Shown piece by piece: positions 45,352-53,458 of a DNA stretch of 64,000 nt. Made by a program: the position numbers and the translations under genes. The stretch's first letter is position 1, and every line of letters starts with the position of its first letter. This DNA is from Rhodoferax ferrireducens (GTDB lineage: Bacteria; Pseudomonadota; Gammaproteobacteria; Burkholderiales; Burkholderiaceae_C), in NCBI RefSeq assembly GCF_003347515.1, contig NZ_QEII01000262.1, forward strand, positions 1-64,000, given 5' to 3'. The notes under the pieces are model-generated. The model was not told where the DNA came from. It searched no databases and was given only the letters and a program-made list of their open reading frames with translations.

Positions 45352-47933
45352 TGTTTACCCCCTTCCACCGCCAGCAGGTAGGCGATCAGCAAGCCCGCCA
45401 GCAGCGCAAAAAACGACAGCGGCAGCGGCGTAAAACCCAGGTACGGCGCCAGCGGCGTGAACGGCAACAGCATGGCCGTCACCACCACGCCCAAAGACGT
45501 CAGCACCAGCCAGCGCGTAGGCTGGCTGCGCAAGGGGTTGCGCCGCGTGCGGATGACAAAAATCACCAGCACCTGGGTGGCGATCGACTCCACAAACCAG
45601 CCGGTGCGAAACAGCGACTCGTGCGCCTTGAACAGGCTGAGCAAGAGGTAAAAGGTCAGGAAGTCGAACAGTGAGCTGATGGGCCCGATGGTCAGCATGA
45701 AATTGCGGATGAAAGCCATGTCCCAGCGTTTGGGCTGCGCCAGGTCTTCGGCGTCCACGTTGTCCATGGGCAGCGTGATTTCCGACACATCGTACATCAG
45801 GTTGTTGAGCAGAATCTGCAGCGGCAACATCGGCAGAAATGGCAAGAACAAGGTGGCGGCGGCCATGCTGAACATATTGCCGAAATTGGAGCTGGTGGCC
45901 ATCAGGATGTACTTCATCACGTTGCCAAAGGTGCGCCGCCCTTCCAGAATGCCCTGGTGCAACACCATCAGGTCGCGCTCCAGCAAGATCATGGCGGCCG
46001 CCTGCTTGGCCACGTCCACCGCGCCCTCGACCGAGATGCCGACATCGGCCGTGTGCAGCGAGGGCGCGTCGTTGATGCCGTCGCCCAGATAACCGACCAC
46101 ATGGCCGCGCGCTTTGAGCGCCAGGATGATGCGGTTTTTCTGCGACGGGTTGACGCGGCAAAACAGATTGACGCCTTCGACGCGAGCGCGCAAGGCGTCG
46201 TCGTGCAGCTTGGCCACCTCGGTGCCGGTCAGCACGCCCTCGATGGGCACGCCGAGCTGGGTGCAGACGTGGCGCGTCACGCGTTCGTTGTCGCCCGTCA
46301 CGATTTTCACGGCCACACCGCTGGCGGCCATCGCCCGCAAGGCATCGCCAGCGCTGGCTTTGGGCGGGTCCAGAAAGGCGGCAAAACCCGCGAACACCAG
46401 CGTACTCTCGTCCGACACCACCGCGTGCGGGTGATCCAGCGGCACGTCGCGCCAGGCGATGCCCAGTACCCGGAAACCCTCCTCGCCCAAGCTGTCGTAC
46501 AGGGCGTTGATGCGAGTCCGCGTCGCAACGTCAAGCGTTACGGTGTTGCCGGAAGCGTCCTGGTAATGGGTGCACAAACGCATAATGTCTTCCGGCGCGC
46601 CCTTGACCACCAGTCGGCGCGCGCCGGCCCGCTGCACCAGCACCGAGACGCGACGGCGCTCGAAATCAAACGGCACTTCGTCGATCTTGGTCCAGGCGGA
46701 GACGTCAATGTCTTCGTGCGCCAGGATGGCATCGTCCAGCGGGCTCTTCAGGCCGCTCTCGAAATAGCTGTTAAGGTAGGCCTGTGCCAGAACGTTCGCG
46801 TTGTCCTGGCCGCTGGCGTCCACATGGCGCTCCAGCCGGATCTTCGCCTCGGTCAGGGTGCCGGTCTTGTCGGTGCACAACACGTCCATCGCACCCATGT
46901 CCTGAATCGCCGAGGGGCGCTTGACGATCACCTTCAGGGCCGCCATGCGCAGGGCGCCGCGCGTTAGCGTCACCGACACCACCATCGGCAACAGCTCGGG
47001 CGTGAGGCCCACCGCCAGCGCCACGGCAAACAAAAACGACTCCAACAAGGAGCGGTGCAAGGCCACATTGACCAGCAAGGTGAACAGCACCAGCATCACC
47101 GTCAAACGCATGATGAGCATGCCGAAATGCCGGGTGCCGATCTCGAAGGCGGTGGGTGGCGCCTTCTCACTCAGGCTCACCGCTATTTGTCCCAAGGTCG
47201 TGGCGCTGCCGGTGCGGCCAATCCGCACACGGGCCGAGCCGCTGACCACCGAGCTGCCCATGAAGACGGCGTCCAGCACGTCCAGCGCCCAGTCCTCGGG
47301 CGCGGTCGAGGCGGCCTGCGCTTCTGTTGCTATTTCTACCTTTTCTTGCGGGGCTTGAGCCTTTTTTTCCACCGGATACGGCTCACCCGTCAGCTGCGCC
47401 TGGTTGACGAAGAAGTCGTCAGCTTCCAGCACCCTGGCATCGGCCGGAATGAGGTTGCCGGCCGACAGGAGCACCACATCACCCGGCACCAACTCGGTCA
47501 CCGGCAGCTCGTGCGCCTGACCATCGCGCAGCACGGTAGCGGTCACCGCGACTTGCAAGGCGAGTTGCTCCGCCGCCCGGCCAGCGCGGTAGGCCTGGAC
47601 AAAATCCAGCGTCACGCTCATCAGCACAATCAGGCCGACGATGAGGGCCCCGGTGACGTCGCCAGTCAGGGCGGAGATGCCGCTGGCGGCCAGCAGCACC
47701 AGGACCAGGGGGTTTTTGAAGTGCGCCAGAAACTGCAGCAGCACGGCACGCTGCGTGACCGGCTGCAGCCGATTCGGGCCGTGCTGTTTCAGTCGCTGGG
47801 CCGCCTCCAGACTGCCTAGGCCGTCCAATGCGGGCCCCAAATTGGCGGATGCAGCGGCATTCGTCCATGCACCACACCAGTATTGGCGGCCAACAAGTAG
47901 ATGGGTTTGTTTTTGAGATTTCTCATTTCGCAA
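45321..47933 (-). CDS. mgtA: Magnesium-transporting P-type ATPase (MgtA/MgtB-like, P3B)
   Basis: An 870-residue ATPase with the MgtA-type M4 segment VGLTPELLPMVVSVTLTRGALRMA, followed by KVIVKRPSAIQDMGAMDVLCTDKTGTLTEAKI. The TGEPYPVEK actuator loop, KGAPEDI, KIVTGDNE and YLGDGINDAPSLHTADVGISV are intact. It should import Mg2+ under limitation. The insertion KAQAPQEKVEIATEAQA after PVEK is encoded by a degenerate dispersed repeat (47328-47370). AGGATTGCG precedes ATG 47933. No mgtL-like leader or magnesium riboswitch was recognised in the 213 bp upstream. Confidence 0.93.
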   Translation of the reverse strand: MRNEKSQKQTHLLVGRQYWCGAWTNAAASANLGPALDGLGSLEAAQRLKQHGPNRLQPVTQRAVLLQFLAHFKNPLVLVLLAASGISALTGDVTGALIVGLIVLMSVTLDFVQAYRAGRAAEQLALQVAVTATVLRDGQAHELPVTELVPGDVVLLSAGNLIPADARVLEADDFFVNQAQLTGEPYPVEKKAQAPQEKVEIATEAQAASTAPEDWALDVLDAVFMGSSVVSGSARVRIGRTGSATTLGQIAVSLSEKAPPTAFEIGTRHFGMLIMRLTVMLVLFTLLVNVALHRSLLESFLFAVALAVGLTPELLPMVVSVTLTRGALRMAALKVIVKRPSAIQDMGAMDVLCTDKTGTLTEAKIRLERHVDASGQDNANVLAQAYLNSYFESGLKSPLDDAILAHEDIDVSAWTKIDEVPFDFERRRVSVLVQRAGARRLVVKGAPEDIMRLCTHYQDASGNTVTLDVATRTRINALYDSLGEEGFRVLGIAWRDVPLDHPHAVVSDESTLVFAGFAAFLDPPKASAGDALRAMAASGVAVKIVTGDNERVTRHVCTQLGVPIEGVLTGTEVAKLHDDALRARVEGVNLFCRVNPSQKNRIILALKARGHVVGYLGDGINDAPSLHTADVGISVEGAVDVAKQAAAMILLERDLMVLHQGILEGRRTFGNVMKYILMATSSNFGNMFSMAAATLFLPFLPMLPLQILLNNLMYDVSEITLPMDNVDAEDLAQPKRWDMAFIRNFMLTIGPISSLFDFLTFYLLLSLFKAHESLFRTGWFVESIATQVLVIFVIRTRRNPLRSQPTRWLVLTSLGVVVTAMLLPFTPLAPYLGFTPLPLSFFALLAGLLIAYLLAVEGGKQWFYKRLMKA
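47328..47370 (+). repeat. Dispersed repeat, copy F, degenerate, inside mgtA-like gene
   Basis: GTTGCTATTTCTACC, CTTGCGGGGCTTGAGCC and a T-run follow the block order of the other copies, shortened to about 45 bp. It is open in the ATPase frame and codes for an extra Lys/Glu/Ala-rich loop in the actuator domain. Confidence 0.45.
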
Positions 47934-48146
47934 TCCTCAAACTTTACGCTTAATCATCGACTATGCAGCCCGTTTTTCGTGGGCAAGATCGCTTTTAAGC
48001 AGCGATCAAGAAAAGAACTACGCCCACGGGCAGTACTAGGAAAACCGAGCTGAAATGGCAAAATTTCATATACGTTCTCATGCCGGCGGCGCCACCGGCC
48101 GTGGCTGCGACTGGCGGCCGATGGTCCGCTGCTTGGAGTAAGGGCG

Positions 48147-49289
48147 GTGCTTTGGCGACTGAAATCATACCTGCGGCGCTTGCGCGTCGCCATGCGGCCG
48201 ATGCGCGAGCGCGGGTTGGGCCTCGTTTCCGTGCTCATGGTGCATGTGCCGGTGGCGTTTCTATTTCGTAGCTGGCGCGTGCTGGCACAGCCGCTTAACG
48301 GCGGGCTGATTCAGCGCGTTTTTAATCAGCCGCGCTTCGTCGATTTCCAGGACGGATTAGCGGATAGTGCGCTGCCGCGCTTTTATGTGATCGTGATGCC
48401 ATTCACGCTGCACTTCCTGCTGCCTTGCCTGGCGCTGCTGCAGGGGCGTGCCCAGGTCGTGTTACTAGAAAATGGAATACGTCACTGGGAGCGGCGTGTG
48501 CTGACCCACCGCTTTCCGTCACTGCCGATGTTCAATTTGTGGCGCTTGCCGTTTTCAAGTGTGGCGCACGGCAATGTCATCAGCTTGCTTCTGGAAAACC
48601 ACCGCGGAAACTTCGGCATCGTCGATCATGACTGTTACGTCTTTGACGAAGCCGTCTTCGACCAGCTGGTCCCCGCCGCCGACGAATGCCTACTGAGTCT
48701 GTTTGGCGAGGCGAGCCGTAGCCTGGAGATCACGTTCCCATTGACCTACTTCCTGTTCTTCAATGCCGAGGCCTTGCGCCTGCTGATGCGTCGCTACGCT
48801 GTCGATGCGCGCCTGTACCGCGAGACACCGGCCTCGGCCCGTGACGCGATGGCGCGCATTGGGCTCGGGAAGACAACGTTTTGGAAAAACTATCACAACT
48901 TCCGCGACACGCTGCACGTTCTGCTCGCGACGGCGGTTGCCGAGGGGCTCAAGTTCCGCTTCCTGTCGTCGGACAAGGAATTGCCGGCCATGCATATCGG
49001 CGGCACCAGCATCGGTACGCACCATACGAAAGATCTGTATGCGCTTTACATTCACCTGCGCTTTCTCGAACTGTTGGACGATCCACTATTGAGCCATCGC
49101 TATGCCTTCCTGACGGCACCGCTGCGTTCATCGGCCGAGGCGCTCGCCAACGGCGATCCGACAAATACGACGTGGCAGCAGCTGCCTGTTGTCGAGTCAC
49201 TGATGCAAGGTCTGCGCGACGCATTGAAAGATCCGGCGCGGCTTGGCAATGCCGGGAAAGTCAGCATCAGTGACCGCTGTCAGCGCTAA
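48147..49289 (+). CDS. Uncharacterised protein, possibly a GT-A-like glycosyltransferase
   Basis: A 380-residue protein starting at GTG 48147 (GGAGTAAGGGCG upstream). No signal peptide is clear; an N-terminal basic stretch is followed by hydrophobic VSVLMVHVPVAFLF (about 27-40). The segment NFGIVDHDCYVFD (about 155-167) resembles the DxD-type 'DHDC' metal-binding motif of GT-A glycosyltransferases, with LLENGIRHWERRV before it. The rest is helical and not recognised. Isolated on the plus strand between the divergent ATPase genes and a panE remnant whose decayed end it overlaps. Confidence 0.5.
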   Translation: MLWRLKSYLRRLRVAMRPMRERGLGLVSVLMVHVPVAFLFRSWRVLAQPLNGGLIQRVFNQPRFVDFQDGLADSALPRFYVIVMPFTLHFLLPCLALLQGRAQVVLLENGIRHWERRVLTHRFPSLPMFNLWRLPFSSVAHGNVISLLLENHRGNFGIVDHDCYVFDEAVFDQLVPAADECLLSLFGEASRSLEITFPLTYFLFFNAEALRLLMRRYAVDARLYRETPASARDAMARIGLGKTTFWKNYHNFRDTLHVLLATAVAEGLKFRFLSSDKELPAMHIGGTSIGTHHTKDLYALYIHLRFLELLDDPLLSHRYAFLTAPLRSSAEALANGDPTNTTWQQLPVVESLMQGLRDALKDPARLGNAGKVSISDRCQR

Positions 49290-49473
49290 CTGGCATTCGT
49301 GAATTTACATCAACACAAGCCCGCACCCGCGCCTGCAGCCGTGACAGTCCCAACAAGGCATCGGTAAACGGCGTCGGCACGCCGGTTAGCGTGCACAGGT
49401 CTATGACCACCGTCGATGGCCACCGACCCGAAAAGTCAATCTGGAACGAGCTGTTTGACTGAAATGCTTTCAC
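49267..49473 (-). pseudogene. panE-like ketopantoate reductase, C-terminal remnant
   Basis: The frame contains LTGVPTPFTDALLGLSRLQARVRA, which matches the C-terminal helix region of ApbA/PanE-family 2-dehydropantoate reductases (GVPTP-x-D-x-L-x-L-x-RL-x-ARVR). The DNA just upstream (GGTCGGTGG...GGTGGTCAT) still resembles the preceding PanE segment but only with frame changes. Its mid-gene counterpart lies 2.8 kb away at 52246-52476 on the same strand, in the order expected for one gene interrupted by the cytochrome operon. Confidence 0.6.
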
Positions 49474-49623
49474 GAGAAAAATATCTTAAGCCGTCGCTTT
49501 AAATGCCATTGCGGTTCATGTAGGCAATGCCAGGGGCAAATGAGAGCGCCTTTGCTGGCAGCCGCGAACGTTTGACATACGTTAAGAAAGAGATAAGGCC
49601 GCAGGCATAAGCTTGCGACACTT

Positions 49624-50913
49624 ATGACATCTCTTTATCTGTTGCTATGGATTGCAGGAGGAATCCTGCTTCAAATCGCTGTCTATCTGGGCATCTGTTT
49701 TTGGCACCATTGGCAGGCCTACCAGGCGCTACGCCATATTGCGGCAGAGTCGGATATCGCCGCGACGTCCGAAGTTTCCATAGAGGCACAAGAGATTACT
49801 GCAGCCGCCTGGTCGGGACTTCGCACCTTTCGTGTGGAGCGCAAGGCGCTGGAAGATGCTGCAGGGCAGATCTGCTCGTTTCATCTCAAGCCCGAAGACG
49901 GGAGGCCGCTTGCGCCGTTTTTGCCAGGGCAATTTCTCACCTTCCGTCTGGATATTCCGGCCTCACAAGGAGGCACCGAATCCGTCATTCGTTGCTACTC
50001 ACTGTCCGACGCGCCACAGCAAAACACCTACCGCGTTTCGATCAAGCGTGCGCCCGCACCGGCGGGCAAGCAGGTTGCACCCGGAGTTTCTTCGAATTAT
50101 TTTCATGACTATGTCAAGGAGGGCAACCTGTTGCAGGTCCGTGCCCCTTCTGGCCATTTTTATATAGACCGCAGCGAATCGCCGGTGGTGTTGATTGGCG
50201 GCGGCATCGGCATCACGCCCATGCTGAGCATGCTGAACTGGTGCCTGACGGTACAGCCCGCGCGCGAGGTCTGGCTGTTTTACGGTGTGCGCAACAGTTC
50301 TGAGTTGATGATGAAGTCGCACCTGCAAGACTTGGTCGGGGCGCATTCAAACTTTCATCTGCACTTGTGTTTTAGTGACCCACTGGCCACCGATTTGGTC
50401 GATAACCCTGCCAGACAGGGCCAACATCACCACAGCCGTGTCGACGTGGCGTTGCTGCGCCGCTTATTGCCGCTCAAGCCCTACCACTTCCACATTTGCG
50501 GACCTACCCCCATGCTGGCAAGTCTGGTGCCTGCGCTGGAAGACTGGGGTGTTCCAGACGGGCGCATTCACTTTGAAGCGTTTGGCCCGGCCTCCGTGAC
50601 GCGCAAAAAATCGGCCGCTGCGCGCGCTTCAGCAAGTATTGCTGACGGCAATGGCGACGCCGTCATGGTCTTGTTCGCCAAGTCCGGCAAGCAACTACCC
50701 TGGCAGCCGGGAATGGGCTCTTTGCTGGAATTTGCCGAGGCAAACGGCATTGCCGTCAACTCCGGGTGCCGCGCGGGTGGTTGCGGCAGTTGCCAGACCA
50801 GCATCCGTACAGGGGAGGTGGCCTACACCCAATCGCCTGACTTTGATCCCGAGCCGGGCAATTGCCTGCTGTGCGTTTGCACGCCCAAGACCGCAGTGAC
50901 ACTGGAGGTGTAA
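49624..50913 (+). CDS. Membrane-anchored FAD/NAD(P)H reductase with 2Fe-2S ferredoxin domain
   Basis: A 429-residue protein with an N-terminal TM anchor (about 4-27). A ferredoxin-reductase module follows, with FAD motif RCYSLSD (123-129), NAD-binding GGGIGITPM (192-200) and a C-terminal FGP. A plant-type 2Fe-2S domain has Cys382, 387 and 390 (CRAGGCGSC) and a fourth Cys in CLLCVC (414-419). It should take electrons from NAD(P)H through FAD to the iron-sulfur cluster on the cytoplasmic face. First gene of a three-gene operon whose next members are a b-type and an octaheme c-type cytochrome, the probable acceptors. The domain order resembles Hcp/phenol-hydroxylase reductases, but the anchor and neighbours set it apart. 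Confidence 0.88.
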   Translation: MTSLYLLLWIAGGILLQIAVYLGICFWHHWQAYQALRHIAAESDIAATSEVSIEAQEITAAAWSGLRTFRVERKALEDAAGQICSFHLKPEDGRPLAPFLPGQFLTFRLDIPASQGGTESVIRCYSLSDAPQQNTYRVSIKRAPAPAGKQVAPGVSSNYFHDYVKEGNLLQVRAPSGHFYIDRSESPVVLIGGGIGITPMLSMLNWCLTVQPAREVWLFYGVRNSSELMMKSHLQDLVGAHSNFHLHLCFSDPLATDLVDNPARQGQHHHSRVDVALLRRLLPLKPYHFHICGPTPMLASLVPALEDWGVPDGRIHFEAFGPASVTRKKSAAARASASIADGNGDAVMVLFAKSGKQLPWQPGMGSLLEFAEANGIAVNSGCRAGGCGSCQTSIRTGEVAYTQSPDFDPEPGNCLLCVCTPKTAVTLEV

Positions 50914-51492
50914 ATGAAAAATTCACTTTGGCATGAGCATGTATTGCCTTTCACCCTGCTGCTGGGTTTACTGGCCGCCACCACGTTGGCGGGGGACTAT
51001 CTGCTGCATCGCTTCAACCTGGTATGGGTGGGGCGTTACATGGGCATACCGGGCACGGTGCTCATTGTTGGCTCGCTGTACTACTCCTTGCGCAAGCGAA
51101 AGTACGTCGCCAGCGGCGACCCCAAATCGCTGCTCAAAATGCATGAGTTCAGCGCCTGGCTGGGCTCCCTGATGGTACTGATCCATGCCGGGGTGCATTT
51201 CAACGCCATCCTGCCGTGGCTGGCTACGATTGCCATGGGGGTGAATGTGATCAGCGGCATGGTGGGCAAGATGTTGTTGAAACGCTCACGCCAGCATGTA
51301 CAAGGCGAGCGCGAGAAGTTTCAGCTGCGGGGACTGTCCAAGACGGAGGTGGAACAATCGGTGTTCTGGGATTCCGTGGCGCTCGGCGCCATGACGCAGT
51401 GGCGCAAAGTGCACATTCCCATCTTCATCGTGTTTGCCGTCCTGGCATTGGGCCATATCTTCAGCATCTTCTTGTTCTGGGGATGGGTATGA
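50914..51492 (+). CDS. Small four-TM b-type cytochrome-like membrane protein
   Basis: A 192-residue protein with four hydrophobic segments (about 10-30, 40-58, 80-115, 165-190). Candidate heme ligands are His in KMHEFSAWLG, LIHAGVHF and KVHIPIF and in ALGHIFSI, arranged as in cytochrome b561 or ferric-reductase-like four-helix proteins. It would carry electrons across the inner membrane between the reductase (49624, directly adjacent) and the octaheme cytochrome (51489, 4-nt overlap). The family is not one I can name exactly. Confidence 0.75.
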   Translation: MKNSLWHEHVLPFTLLLGLLAATTLAGDYLLHRFNLVWVGRYMGIPGTVLIVGSLYYSLRKRKYVASGDPKSLLKMHEFSAWLGSLMVLIHAGVHFNAILPWLATIAMGVNVISGMVGKMLLKRSRQHVQGEREKFQLRGLSKTEVEQSVFWDSVALGAMTQWRKVHIPIFIVFAVLALGHIFSIFLFWGWV

Positions 51493-52226
51493 GCCGGACT
51501 CTCAAAATCATTCTGGCCATCAACCTGGTGGTGCTCGCCATATTGACCTTCGCGTATGCGCACCTGATGGTGGGTCCTGGCAAGCTGATTGCGGGTCACA
51601 AGCAGCTGGATACGGATTGCTTTGCCTGTCATGTGTCTTTCAGAGGTGCCCGTTCCGAGAAATGCGTGAGCTGCCACAAGCCCTCCGACATAGGCCGATT
51701 GACAACGACCGGCATACCCCTGGCCAAGCCGCTCACTTCAACGCCGTTCCATCAAGAGCTGATCAGCCAGGACTGCACTTCTTGCCACAGCGACCATGCG
51801 GGCGTGAAACGCTACCAAGTGCATGGCAGTTTCAATCACGCCCTGCTGAAGAAGGAAACCAGCGACCAATGCCAGGCCTGCCACAAGTCCCCCTCCGATT
51901 CCTTGCACCGGCAAATCACCGGCAATTGCGCACAGTGCCATACACAGAATAAATGGACACCGGCCACCTTTAACCACGATAGATATTTCTTGCTGGATAG
52001 CGACCACAATGCCAGCTGTGTGACCTGCCATGTTCGCAATGACTACAGCCGCTTCACCTGCTACGGTTGCCACGAGCACACGCCTTCTAATATTCGTCGC
52101 AAGCATATTGAAGAAGGCATCAGCAAGTTTGACAATTGCGTTGAGTGCCACCGCAGCAGCGACGAGCACGACATCAAAGGCCGGGGTGGCGAGGACCGGG
52201 GCAGGGAAAAGCGCGAGAACGATTGA
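51489..52226 (+). CDS. Octaheme c-type cytochrome, membrane-anchored
   Basis: A 245-residue protein with an N-terminal signal-anchor (about 6-28) and eight CXXCH motifs, starting at residues 44, 59, 96, 128, 147, 177, 191 and 217. Many extra His residues (HSDHAG-type, FNH, HDR, DHN) suit bis-His ligation. It resembles cytochrome c3/c7 or NapC/NrfH-adjacent multihemes only in general pattern. In the periplasm it would accept electrons from the b-type protein and pass them to a terminal acceptor or extracellular route. Start ATG 51489 overlaps the preceding stop. The C-terminus is charged (KGRGGEDRGREKREND). Confidence 0.9.
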   Translation: MSRTLKIILAINLVVLAILTFAYAHLMVGPGKLIAGHKQLDTDCFACHVSFRGARSEKCVSCHKPSDIGRLTTTGIPLAKPLTSTPFHQELISQDCTSCHSDHAGVKRYQVHGSFNHALLKKETSDQCQACHKSPSDSLHRQITGNCAQCHTQNKWTPATFNHDRYFLLDSDHNASCVTCHVRNDYSRFTCYGCHEHTPSNIRRKHIEEGISKFDNCVECHRSSDEHDIKGRGGEDRGREKREND

Positions 52227-52245
52227 TTCGTTCGGACATCGCCCT

Positions 52246-52476
52246 TCACCACAGCTTGTACCAGGTGTCTTTCTGGATCTGCTCGAAAACCGTGGCGTCA
52301 AACCCGGCGCGCACCAGCAGCGCGGCGAGTTGCGCCAAGCGCCCGGTCTGGGTGCCGGCGGGTTCCCCAATGATCAGCCCGTTGCCGAAATGGTGCTGGA
52401 TCAAGCCGGGGGCGGCCAGCGTGGCCCCGCGCGCCACCACACTCACGATGCAGCCCGCGCCGGACCGGCTGCACAC
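52246..52476 (-). pseudogene. panE-like ketopantoate reductase, central remnant
   Basis: The frame reads GCIVSVVARGATLAAPGLIQ, HHFGNGLIIGEPAGTQTGRL and AGFDATVFEQIQKDTWYKLW and then stops. This is the linker between the Rossmann and helical domains of ApbA/PanE (H-x-GN-x-L-x-IGEP-x-G, ending DTWYKLW where intact proteins continue GN-x-x-x-NP). The N-terminal NADP domain is missing on the right and about 90 residues are missing before the C-terminal remnant at 49267-49473. Confidence 0.72.
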
Positions 52477-52589
52477 AACGCGAGCCTCACTTGATCCGGG
52501 TCATTCCCAAGAGCATTGATCCAAATCAAGACTGCATGTGGCGCAACCCTGTCCAATCGGAAGCAAATTTGCGGATCAGGAGTAAAGCA

Positions 52590-52952
52590 ATGCGCACCGA
52601 TATGTTTCAGCAGGCGCTGGAGGACCTCAACGGCTCAACCGCCGATATTGAGGCATCTGCCCTCATTTCGACCGATGGTTTGATGATTGCCGCGGCCCTG
52701 CCGCACGGCATGGATGAGGACCGCATTGGTGCCATGTCGGCGGCGCTGCTGTCGCTGGGTGACCGCACCGCGCGCGAACTGGCGCGGGGTGCGCTGGAGC
52801 GGGTGCTGATCCAGGGCGAGCGCGGCTACGTCATCATGAGTTCCGCCGGCCCTGAGGCCGTGCTCACCGTGCTGGCCAAGTCCAACGCCAAGCTGGGGCT
52901 GATTTTTCTGGACATCAAACGGGCGGCCGAGACGCTGTCCAAACTGATCTGA
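52590..52952 (+). CDS. Roadblock/LC7-domain protein
   Basis: The 120-residue protein is a single Roadblock/LC7 domain. It has EDLNGSTADIEASALISTDGLMIAAALP, SAALLSLGDRTARELARG, ERVLIQGERGYVIM and a C-terminal helix LIFLDIKRAAETLSKL. MglB and CvnB proteins of this type act as GAPs or scaffolds for small Ras-like GTPases; a matching GTPase lies five genes downstream (55724-56263). ATG 52590 follows AGGAGTAAAGCA. First gene of a seven-gene cluster in which most neighbours overlap or nearly touch. Confidence 0.9.
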   Translation: MRTDMFQQALEDLNGSTADIEASALISTDGLMIAAALPHGMDEDRIGAMSAALLSLGDRTARELARGALERVLIQGERGYVIMSSAGPEAVLTVLAKSNAKLGLIFLDIKRAAETLSKLI

Positions 52953-52963
52953 TGGAGGCCAGC

Positions 52964-53458
52964 ATGGGACTGCCCGACATGGATCTGCCCTTGATGCCCT
53001 CCATCGAGGCCCGCCTGACCTACACCGACGGCAGCGCGCGCACGGTCTACACCACCGAGGTGGAGAGGCCTTTCCCCGAAGGGCGGCTGATCGTCTCCAG
53101 CACCGACCTGGCCGGCATCATCACGCACGCCAACGACGCCTTTGTGGAGATGAGCGGCTATGCCCGCGAGGAGCTGATGGGCGCGCCGCATCACATCCTG
53201 CGCCACCCCGACATGCCCAAAATCGCCTTCAAGGGCCTGTGGGACACCATCGCCGCCGGCCAAAAGTGGCACGGCTACGTGAAGAACCTGCGCAAGGATG
53301 GCGCCTTTTACTGGGTTTACGCCACCGCCGTGCCCAACATCCGCCAGGGCGTGATCATGGGCTACACCTCGGTGCGGCGCAAACCTTCGCGCACCCGCAT
53401 TGCCGAACTGGTACCGGTGTATCGGCAATGGCTGGACGAGGAGAAAGCCGCATCATGA
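52964..53458 (+). CDS. Stand-alone Aer-type PAS-domain protein
   Basis: The 164-residue protein starts at ATG 52964 (GGAGG 5 bp upstream; an ATG at 52952 is possible). The PAS domain (about 40-145) is of the Aer type: SSTDLAGIITHANDAFVEMSGYAREELMG, HHILRHPDMPKIAFKGLWDTI, WHGYVKNLRKDGAFYWVYA and GYTSVRRKP. Aer binds FAD for redox sensing. Here the HAMP, TM and signalling parts of Aer are absent, leaving a soluble sensor that must act through partners such as the Roadblock/GTPase proteins. FAD binding is inferred from similarity only. Confidence 0.88.
   Translation: MGLPDMDLPLMPSIEARLTYTDGSARTVYTTEVERPFPEGRLIVSSTDLAGIITHANDAFVEMSGYAREELMGAPHHILRHPDMPKIAFKGLWDTIAAGQKWHGYVKNLRKDGAFYWVYATAVPNIRQGVIMGYTSVRRKPSRTRIAELVPVYRQWLDEEKAAS

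Noticed and set aside
49572..49597. Possible FNR box (TTGAC-ATAC-GTTAA) or QseB-type repeat (GTTAAG-N5-GATAAG) upstream of the redox operon
   Set aside because: Each has too many mismatches to its consensus and no aligned -10 element was found. Not strong enough to annotate.
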